From assembly GCA_964613485.1 (NCBI GenBank), contig CAZTHB010000016.1:1-17719 (forward strand): a DNA stretch of 17,719 nt. The letters are read 5' to 3'. Each line of letters starts with the position of its first letter. Position 1 is the first letter of the stretch. Both the position numbers and the translations under genes were made by a program. The DNA comes from JADZGC01 sp964613485 (lineage in GTDB: Bacteria > Patescibacteriota > Saccharimonadia > CAILAD01 > GCA-016700035). Shown piece after piece: positions 11,183 through 17,719 of the stretch. Below the pieces are notes generated by a model, which was not told where the DNA came from, did no database searches, and worked only from the letters and a program-made list of their open reading frames with translations.

Positions 11183-14100
11183 GTGATTTTGCGCAGATCA
11201 AGTAACGGCGCTCCAAAAAGCATGAGTCAGGCGTGGCGATCTATGTGGTCGCGACGTAGATTTTGGTTACCCGTCTTAGGGGTGGTTGCCATCGTTTTGG
11301 GTACGTATTGGCTGAGTTTGAGCCAGCCAGCACAGGATTTCATTAGTCGATTCGCTGCAAATAATCCATTCTTTCTTGATTCTCCGAAAACGATCTACGG
11401 AGTGAATATTCCAGCCTTAATCGCGTCGCTTTGTATATTGTTGGGCGTATTGTTGTACTTTTGGATTGATTACTCGATCTTCAAGGCGCCACTGATCGCC
11501 GAAAATCCCACCATTCGCTACACTATGCAGCACCATCTCAAGGTAGTTACTCTGCCAAAGATCAGGCATCGTCGCTCCGTGATCGAGTATTGGTCATCGA
11601 TGTTCGTATCAATGATGGCAGCCTTGATAGTCTCGACCATCTTTACGATTCAGCTTGTGAGGGCAGCTGCACCAACTGTCACGACGGGTAGTGCAATCGA
11701 GATTACCCAGACATCTGTCAGGTTGTCGGGGAATGTTACCTCGCAAGGTTCGCAGACGCTGACTGTGCGAGGGTTTGAGTATGGGCCCACAGTATCGTAC
11801 GGTGATGTCGTCTCAGATACGAAGCCAGATACCTATCAGTTTGCATCGAGCTTCGGTACGCAAGGATCTGGCAATGGTCAGTTTAGCCAACCGGCCGGGA
11901 TTGCCAAAGATTCTAGCGGGAATATTTATGTGGTTGACTATGCTAATCACCGCGTCCAAAAGTTCAATCAATATGGCGTATATCAGAGTCAATGGGGTTG
12001 TTATATCTTTGATATTTTTACATGCACAGATGATAATTTCAAGTTTAACTTTCCACAAGGTATAGCTATAGACGAAAACGATATGATTTACGTGACTGAC
12101 ACGAGTAGTAGTCGCATCCGAAAATATAACACTGCGGGTGTACATCAGGCGACTTTTAGTTCTTTTGGTAGCGGAGATGGGCAATTAAACAACCCTGTGG
12201 GAATAGCTCCAGATGGGCTTGGCAATATCTATGTTGTTGACGGTGGCAATAATCGAATCACAGTATTTACCACTGCCGGTGTATTCGTCCGCACCTTCGG
12301 CTGGGGTGTCGATAACGGTGCAAATGCGTTTCAGATATGTACATCTGGTTGTCAGGGAGGTATATCCGGCACGGGCAATGGTCAATTAAGTGATGCATAC
12401 GGGATTACGGTTGATCCAAATGGCAGCATATACGTTACTAATCGGGGCACGCAGCATAGTATCCAAAAATATAATGCGGACAGTACGTTTAATCTCAAGT
12501 GGGGTAGTTTTGGCTCTGGAGAGCAACAAATGCATAACCCCTCAGGCATATCGCATGACGATAGCGGTTTCATATATGTAACTGATAATCAAAATCATCG
12601 CATAAAAAAATACTATGATAATGGTGTCTTTGTGATGAATTACGGATCAAATGGCTCGGGTAATGGTCAGTTTGATTACCCTACAGCACTATTTACCGAC
12701 GACGTGGGTGGTGTGTATGTAGCTGATAATGGTAACGATAGGGTGGTGAAGATTACGCCAGCCGTTAGCACCGGGGCTTATTCACTTGTCGTGTCAGGAT
12801 TAACCTGTAATACCACCTATCATTACCGGGCTTATTCCGAGAACGTCGGCGAAGTTGGTACCGGTACAGATAGTACTTTTACGACAGCACCATGTTATGC
12901 AATTAACGAATTTGTCACGACGTGGAAGACTGATAATCCTGGCGTATCAGGTAGTGACCAGATTACTGTTCCGACCACGGGTGGAGGATACAACTATACA
13001 GTCGATTGGGGTGATGCGACCAGCGACACCGGTCTGACAGGTAATGCGACGCATACGTATGCAGCACCAGGGACATATACCGTCAAGATCACGGGAACAT
13101 TTCCGAGAATATATTTCAATAACGCTGGTGACAAGGAGAAATTATTATCGATTGACCAATGGGGCACGGGCGTATGGCAATCTATGGAGTCGGCGTTCAC
13201 GGGCTGTATATACTTAGAATTAAAGGCCGGCGACACCCCTGATCTATCCGGGACTACCAGTCTGGCTAGCATGTTTCAGATGACTCTGGTGAATAGCGGC
13301 ATTATAGCTGATTGGGATGTCAGTGCCATAACAAATATGGCTGCGATGTTCGCGGCCAACTCATCATTTAATCAAGATCTTAATAGCTGGGATACTTCGT
13401 CCGTGACGAATATGACACAACTATTTGGGAGTGCGAACTATTTTAATGGGCTGATTGGGAATTGGGACACTTCGAATGTGGTGAGTATGTCGGGTATGTT
13501 AGCAGGTGCCCAAGCATTTAATCAGCCAATTGGGAGATGGAATACTAACCAAGTTGATGATTTGAGCCTAATGTTTTATAACGCATCATCCTTTGATCAA
13601 GATATTAGCGGTTGGGATACGAGCCAGGTCACCAAAATGAATGGGATGTTTCATAACGCAGCAGACTTTAATCAGCCAATAAATAGCTGGGACACAAGTA
13701 GCGTCACAACAATGGCGGAAATGTTTTCTAACGCATCGTCATTCAATCAGGGTCTAGCAAGTTGGGATACTTCAAATGTCTTGGATATGTATGCAATGTT
13801 CTATGACGCATCAAGCTTCAACCAGTCAATCGGCTCGTGGAACACGAGCGCTGTGACAGACATGTCACTTATGTTTGCGTATGTCTCCGTCTTTGATCAG
13901 GACATAGGGAGTTGGAATACAAGTAGCGTCACTAATATGGCTAGCATGTTTTTTTATGCATCATCCTTCAATCAAAACATTAGCGGCTGGGATACGAGCC
14001 AGGTCACCAATATGAGCTGGTTGTTCAGGGGCGCCTCGGATTTTAATCAGCCTATTGGGAGTTGGGATATAAGTAGTGCCATAGATTTGAGCGCGATGTT

Positions 14101-16756
14101 CGCTGATACTGCGAACTTCAATCAAGATATTGGAAGTTGGGACACTTCAAATGTTACTGACATGTCGGCTATGTTCGGATTTGCGACAGCGTTTAACCAA
14201 GATATCAGTAGCTGGAATACTATCGGTGTGACTACTATGGGCAGTATGTTTAACGGTGCATCAGCCTTTAATCAAGATATCAGCAGCTGGAATACAGGCA
14301 ATGTTACGAATATGAACGGTATGTTTGCATTTGCTTCAGACTTTAATCAGGATCTGGGCAGCTGGGATATGACAAGCCCAACTAATGTGGATGGCATGCT
14401 AAATTATTCGGGATTGTCGACTGCGAACTATGACGCGACATTGATAGGTTGGAGTGCACAAACACTGCAAAGTGGGCTCACGTTTGGGGCTGATGATTTG
14501 TACTACTGTGATGCAGCAGCTGAGCGTGCTTCGATTATCTCGAACTACAATTGGACCATCAATGACGCTGGACAGAGCTGTCCGCCAGTTGTCACTGATT
14601 ATAGTCTTAGTGCCACTCTTCAAACCAGCCCTCCTATTGTGCAGAGTCAATCTGTAACATATCAGTTTGTCCTTACAAATGAAGGTCCAGATGATAGCGA
14701 TCTCCTTAATTCTGCTATTTATATAATTGTTCCCGCGGAGTTTAGCTTTACCTCAAACACAAACAATGCTGTGACCTGTACTGACCAGGGCCCGGCTCAA
14801 GATATTCCAAACCCATACTTTTCGTCACTATATTCCGGCTACAACCTTGTTACATGTGTATTCCAAAATAGTGCAATGAATGTCAGCCAGACTTTAACTT
14901 TTGATATGTCTGGGAATGCTAGTTCCAATTATCTAGACGGTATAACAATATTACGTAGCATCTTCCTAAGGACCGACAATAATGAGCTTGATATGACCAC
15001 CATCAACACTGCGATCTCAGGCGATCAAGAGTTCTCTACGATTACAGTCAATAATGTTGCTAATCACACTTATCAATATGTAGCACCGACATCTAGCCCC
15101 ACGCCAACCCCAACCCCAACGCCCACGCCAACTCCCACTCCGACGAATTCTCCAACTCCTACCCCTACGAACTCGCCTACACCAACTCCAACTCCCGACC
15201 AAGATCCCGATCAGCCCACCCCCACCCCTACACCAACCTCCACCCCGACTATCACTACTTCAGGATCTCCTTCGCCGACGCCAACAATTGGATTGCCTTT
15301 GATACCACTTGATCCCGGAGGTGGCACACCGACGCCGACTAGTACTTCTACTGGTAGCAATCTCTCAAGGGACCAGGCGATACTTCAGCGACTTGATATT
15401 GGAGAGCCTCAGAATCCAGCACTGAGCATTTTTGTCGCGAGTGTGCTTGGCGATCAATTTGTTACCCAAGTACACCAGCTGCCCGAGCCAGTAGCTGCTG
15501 GTATTCCACTGACGATAATTTCAATATTAGTCGTGATCGCAATTCTGTATGCTCGCCAGGCGTATGTCGAATATCGTAACCAGCGCGTCCTCAATCAAGT
15601 CATGGAGCGTTACAATAATTCTAAGCAGGCTAGCTCTAACTTTGTCTCGCTGACTTCTCACTACATCAATACACCTGTAGGTACTATGCAGTTAGCGGTC
15701 GATCTATTGCAGTCCATGAATCGTGTTGACGCGGCTGGTGCGCAGAAGTTACTCGAACCTATTAATAGTATTGCCGCGACTGCGAAGCGATTGATTACCC
15801 AATCGCAACTCATGCATGAATCACTGAGTACGTCAGTTGCCGAAAATGTGCAGGGTAAAGTTCGAAATCCGATACTAAAATTGAGTGTCTGGCTGCCGAT
15901 CGTTGTAGTCGGGATCATTATTATCTTAATCAATATATTGTATGAAGCTGCTAATCGCTCTAGCTTGAATGCAGGCTCAGCCTTCTTGCAGGTATTTTGT
16001 TACTTTGCTGGTATTGCTTTGTTGGTGCTTGCATATAGGGCCCGAAATAAAAATCAGATGTTGAAAGCGACTCTCGAGCATCAAATTAAGCTCGAAAAAG
16101 ACCTCTCTGGACGACGTGTAGCCTTTATCCATGACATAGCGACTGCCCTGGATACCGATCTGGCACTTGTGCGTCTGCAAGCTAAGCCATACGCTGCTAT
16201 CGCTGAAGCCAAAGAGCTCTTTGGTGGCCTAGCACATCTTGGTGCGATCATTACGCGCTTCAAGAATCTCGAAGTATTCCAGAAGATAGATCCGGCATCG
16301 CACACACCCAACATGCTTAATGGCGCAGTGGGCACTGCTGTACAAGGTCTCCAGTCAGTTATCGATGCGAAGCACATCACGGTGACGCAGACAATCCCGC
16401 TGAACCTGTCTGTGGCGATTAACCCAGTTGCTTTGCAGCAGCTTCTGACATCGATACTTGATAATGCAGTTAAGTTTAGTAATGCGCAAAGTACAGTTGA
16501 GATACATGCTGAGCCAAAGGGATCTCGTGCGGTGATTACAGTTCACGATACAGGCGTAGGTATCTCTCGTGAGAAGCTCAATCAGCTCATGGTACCGTTC
16601 TCGCGTGCGACTGATGTGATGAGATTTGATTATGAGGGGATGGGGCTGTCGCTCTACCTCGATAAGGTGATTATGGAGCAAGTGGGTGGTACACTCTCGA
16701 TCGATTCTGAGCCAGGCAAGGGCACTACGGTCACGCTAACTCTGCCAACTACTTAG
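11183..16756 (+). CDS. Giant surface sensor histidine kinase: NHL propeller + BspA/DUF285 repeats + kinase, 1857 aa
   Basis: Order of parts: three N-terminal membrane helices (about 28-46, 74-96, 138-160); an Fn3-like half (163-212); six NHL repeats (220-525); the second Fn3-like half (529-569); a PKD-like segment with YTVDWGDATSDTG (572-640); DUF285/BspA repeats (711-1085) with their usual C-terminal cap (to 1134); a DUF11-like domain (1137-1300); a Thr-Pro stalk (1302-1390); a membrane helix (1439-1457); a first DHp-like segment with FVSLTSHYINTPVG (His1493); two membrane helices (1569-1588, 1598-1619); a second DHp-like helix pair (RRVAFIHDIATAL, His1650); and a full HATPase with ILDNAVKFS (Asn1761), HDTGVGIS, VPFSRA and EGMGLSLYL. 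So about 1280 residues lie outside and the kinase inside. It probably senses a surface or ligand and phosphorylates an unknown regulator. The start is uncertain: GTG 11183 directly follows AAAGG, and TTG 11189 is better spaced. Confidence 0.9.
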   Translation: MILRRSSNGAPKSMSQAWRSMWSRRRFWLPVLGVVAIVLGTYWLSLSQPAQDFISRFAANNPFFLDSPKTIYGVNIPALIASLCILLGVLLYFWIDYSIFKAPLIAENPTIRYTMQHHLKVVTLPKIRHRRSVIEYWSSMFVSMMAALIVSTIFTIQLVRAAAPTVTTGSAIEITQTSVRLSGNVTSQGSQTLTVRGFEYGPTVSYGDVVSDTKPDTYQFASSFGTQGSGNGQFSQPAGIAKDSSGNIYVVDYANHRVQKFNQYGVYQSQWGCYIFDIFTCTDDNFKFNFPQGIAIDENDMIYVTDTSSSRIRKYNTAGVHQATFSSFGSGDGQLNNPVGIAPDGLGNIYVVDGGNNRITVFTTAGVFVRTFGWGVDNGANAFQICTSGCQGGISGTGNGQLSDAYGITVDPNGSIYVTNRGTQHSIQKYNADSTFNLKWGSFGSGEQQMHNPSGISHDDSGFIYVTDNQNHRIKKYYDNGVFVMNYGSNGSGNGQFDYPTALFTDDVGGVYVADNGNDRVVKITPAVSTGAYSLVVSGLTCNTTYHYRAYSENVGEVGTGTDSTFTTAPCYAINEFVTTWKTDNPGVSGSDQITVPTTGGGYNYTVDWGDATSDTGLTGNATHTYAAPGTYTVKITGTFPRIYFNNAGDKEKLLSIDQWGTGVWQSMESAFTGCIYLELKAGDTPDLSGTTSLASMFQMTLVNSGIIADWDVSAITNMAAMFAANSSFNQDLNSWDTSSVTNMTQLFGSANYFNGLIGNWDTSNVVSMSGMLAGAQAFNQPIGRWNTNQVDDLSLMFYNASSFDQDISGWDTSQVTKMNGMFHNAADFNQPINSWDTSSVTTMAEMFSNASSFNQGLASWDTSNVLDMYAMFYDASSFNQSIGSWNTSAVTDMSLMFAYVSVFDQDIGSWNTSSVTNMASMFFYASSFNQNISGWDTSQVTNMSWLFRGASDFNQPIGSWDISSAIDLSAMFADTANFNQDIGSWDTSNVTDMSAMFGFATAFNQDISSWNTIGVTTMGSMFNGASAFNQDISSWNTGNVTNMNGMFAFASDFNQDLGSWDMTSPTNVDGMLNYSGLSTANYDATLIGWSAQTLQSGLTFGADDLYYCDAAAERASIISNYNWTINDAGQSCPPVVTDYSLSATLQTSPPIVQSQSVTYQFVLTNEGPDDSDLLNSAIYIIVPAEFSFTSNTNNAVTCTDQGPAQDIPNPYFSSLYSGYNLVTCVFQNSAMNVSQTLTFDMSGNASSNYLDGITILRSIFLRTDNNELDMTTINTAISGDQEFSTITVNNVANHTYQYVAPTSSPTPTPTPTPTPTPTPTNSPTPTPTNSPTPTPTPDQDPDQPTPTPTPTSTPTITTSGSPSPTPTIGLPLIPLDPGGGTPTPTSTSTGSNLSRDQAILQRLDIGEPQNPALSIFVASVLGDQFVTQVHQLPEPVAAGIPLTIISILVVIAILYARQAYVEYRNQRVLNQVMERYNNSKQASSNFVSLTSHYINTPVGTMQLAVDLLQSMNRVDAAGAQKLLEPINSIAATAKRLITQSQLMHESLSTSVAENVQGKVRNPILKLSVWLPIVVVGIIIILINILYEAANRSSLNAGSAFLQVFCYFAGIALLVLAYRARNKNQMLKATLEHQIKLEKDLSGRRVAFIHDIATALDTDLALVRLQAKPYAAIAEAKELFGGLAHLGAIITRFKNLEVFQKIDPASHTPNMLNGAVGTAVQGLQSVIDAKHITVTQTIPLNLSVAINPVALQQLLTSILDNAVKFSNAQSTVEIHAEPKGSRAVITVHDTGVGISREKLNQLMVPFSRATDVMRFDYEGMGLSLYLDKVIMEQVGGTLSIDSEPGKGTTVTLTLPTT
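13313..14437 (+). repeat. Coding tandem repeat: 15 units of 75 bp (25 residues)
   Basis: Units begin at Trp711, 736, 761 and so on every 25 residues to Trp1061, without a single insertion or deletion; fourteen fit the pattern W-[DN]-T-S-x-V-T-x-M-x-x-M-F then F-N-Q-x-I-x-S, and the fifteenth is degenerate. This is the DUF285 (BspA-type leucine-rich-like) surface repeat. DNA units are similar but not identical. Confidence 0.95.
15086..15240 (+). repeat. Low-complexity Thr-Pro coding repeat (stalk)
   Basis: Alternating ACN and CCN codons encode runs of PTPTPTPT interrupted by NSPTPTPT and DQDPDQP. Such stretches act as stiff, often glycosylated spacers that hold ectodomains off the membrane. 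Synonymous codons vary along the run. Confidence 0.92.
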
Positions 16757-16766
16757 TACGTATCAG

Positions 16767-16794
16767 TTGAGACATCAGAGATATCTGGTATAGT
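16767..16794 (+). promoter_or_regulatory. Promoter of purD
   Basis: TTGAGA (16767-16772) and TATAGT (16789-16794) are 16 bases apart, with TGG before the -10 box. The leader of about 45 bases carries the ribosome binding site. Confidence 0.65.
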
Positions 16795-16847
16795 ATTGAT
16801 GTTCACCGCAGTTGCAAGATATGCAATGCGAGGGAGGTACCTGAGCT

Positions 16848-17719
16848 ATGAAGGTTGTTGTGGTAGGGGCGGGTGGGCGCGAACATGCGCTCGCCGAAGT
16901 CTGTCATCGACAAGGACACGAGGTGCTCGTGACACCAGGTAATGCCGGCATTCCGTGGTCGACGCCGATCCCTCCGCAAGATCTGGCTGCCGATCTCTTC
17001 GTGATTGGTCCAGAGCAGCCGCTCGTCGATGGGCTGGCTGATGAGCTACATGCTCAGGGGAAGCTGGTCTTCGGGCCTGGTGCTGATGGGGCTCAGATTG
17101 AAGGCTCCAAAGCATTCATGAAGGAGCTGGTAAAGGCTTCAGGCGCACCAACGGCTCGCTTCGTGGTGATTACTAACGAAGGCGAGCTGGATGATTACTT
17201 GCCGTCGTTCTTCGCTGGAGAAAACCCAGGTGCCGTCGTCAAAACCGACGGCCTAGCGGCGGGCAAGGGCGTGACTGTCTGTGAAACGATCGAAAAAGCA
17301 CGTGCTGATGCGTTTGCTAAACTGCGCGGTGAGAGCTTCGGAGAGTCTGGCCGAAAGATCGTTATTGAAGCGCTACTCGGCAAGGCAGATCTCAGTGATT
17401 GCTACGAGCGTTCGGTCTTCGTGCTCGTCAGCGTGACCAGGAATAGGATTCAACGCCAACTCATCCCGGTGATGGCGCAGGATTATAAGCGTGTGAGCCC
17501 TGATCCAACTTCGCCCATGACTGGCGGGATGGGGTGCTGGGCCCCCACGGGCGACGAGGACAAGCTTGAGCAGTGGGCTCAGATCTGCATCGATCCGGTA
17601 CTCGTCGAGATGCAGAATCGAGGTATCGACTACATCGGTTTCATGTACTTTGGATTGATGATCGTCGGCGGTAAGCCATATGTCCTCGAGATCAACATCC
17701 GTTTCGGGGATCCGGAGGC
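16848..17719 (+). CDS. purD: Phosphoribosylamine-glycine ligase (GAR synthetase), 3' truncated by window
   Basis: PurD joins phosphoribosylamine and glycine with ATP to give GAR, the second step of purine synthesis. The frame from ATG 16848 is open to the window end (290 complete codons of about 420 expected). Landmarks in order are MKVVVVGAGGREHALAEV (usual GSGGREHAL), DLFVIGPEQPLVDGLADEL, QIEGSKAFMKELVKASGAPTA, the ATP-grasp loop AVVKTDGLAAGKGV, MAQDYKRVSPDPTSPMTGGMG, and LEINIRFGDPE, which replaces the usual P-E-Y-N-x-R-F-G-D-P-E. The E-F-L-x-G-E-E-x-S segment is altered to IEALLGKADLSDCYERS, so this is a divergent member. GGGAGG lies ten bases before the start. purM is elsewhere in the window, so the pathway genes are scattered. 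Confidence 0.92.
   Translation, partial: MKVVVVGAGGREHALAEVCHRQGHEVLVTPGNAGIPWSTPIPPQDLAADLFVIGPEQPLVDGLADELHAQGKLVFGPGADGAQIEGSKAFMKELVKASGAPTARFVVITNEGELDDYLPSFFAGENPGAVVKTDGLAAGKGVTVCETIEKARADAFAKLRGESFGESGRKIVIEALLGKADLSDCYERSVFVLVSVTRNRIQRQLIPVMAQDYKRVSPDPTSPMTGGMGCWAPTGDEDKLEQWAQICIDPVLVEMQNRGIDYIGFMYFGLMIVGGKPYVLEINIRFGDPE

Noticed and set aside
13313..14437. Regular 75-bp DNA repeats that could suggest a CRISPR or satellite array
   Set aside because: The repeats are in frame, vary at synonymous positions and encode the DUF285 repeat; no conserved direct repeat with unique spacers.
15017..15202. Minus-strand frame rich in Trp, Arg and Gly
   Set aside because: It is the complement of the Thr-Pro codon run of the kinase stalk and has no start signals.

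Overview
The window looks like chromosomal DNA of a Candidate Phyla Radiation bacterium, most likely a Saccharibacterium (TM7) of the mid-GC environmental type. This is an inference from gene style: short intergenic gaps, many small single-pass membrane proteins with basic N-termini, a very large BspA-like surface protein, the standard genetic code, and start codons sitting almost on top of -10 boxes. No marker gene fixes the taxonomy.

Layout. (1) 1-433: the C-terminal half of an ABC exporter ATPase, closed by a strong terminator. (2) 498-665: a 55-aa single-pass membrane protein on the minus strand. (3) 807-1847: queA (queuosine tRNA modification). (4) 1889-4159: a complete IS1595-family insertion sequence with GGC-type inverted ends and a perfect 8-bp target duplication (TTTAAGAT). 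Besides its transposase it carries a translationally coupled KilA-N protein and a 49-aa basic protein. The small gene lies inside a perfect 25-bp inverted repeat. The element landed in the last codons of an older minus-strand gene, whose remains lie at 4160-4582. (5) 4737-8174: a protein of unknown function with acyltransferase-like spacing of motifs, purM, a small two-helix membrane protein and an alpha/beta hydrolase. (6) 8321-8396: tRNA-Gln(CUG). (7) 8472-11028: a DMT-type exporter, a DUF1697 protein, a HEPN protein and a MaoC-like hydratase. (8) 11183-16756: one 1857-residue membrane protein. (9) 16848-end: purD, cut by the window edge.

The most remarkable object is the 1857-residue protein. 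It joins a surface-adhesin ectodomain (a six-repeat NHL propeller nested inside an Fn3-like domain, a PKD-like segment, fourteen exact 25-residue DUF285/BspA repeats plus a degenerate fifteenth, a DUF11-like domain and a Thr-Pro-rich stalk) to an intracellular histidine kinase. The kinase has two separate helical DHp-like segments, split by two further membrane helices, and a complete HATPase. I read it as a one-piece contact sensor, perhaps for recognising a host cell or neighbouring surface. No response regulator lies beside it.

Transcription signals are unusually readable. Several genes (transposase, exporter, DUF1697, HEPN, the small 7121 protein) have -10 boxes 6 to 12 bases from the start codon and no clear Shine-Dalgarno sequence, suggesting leaderless mRNAs. 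Others (purM, purD, hydrolase, MaoC, the 49-aa gene) have good ribosome binding sites.
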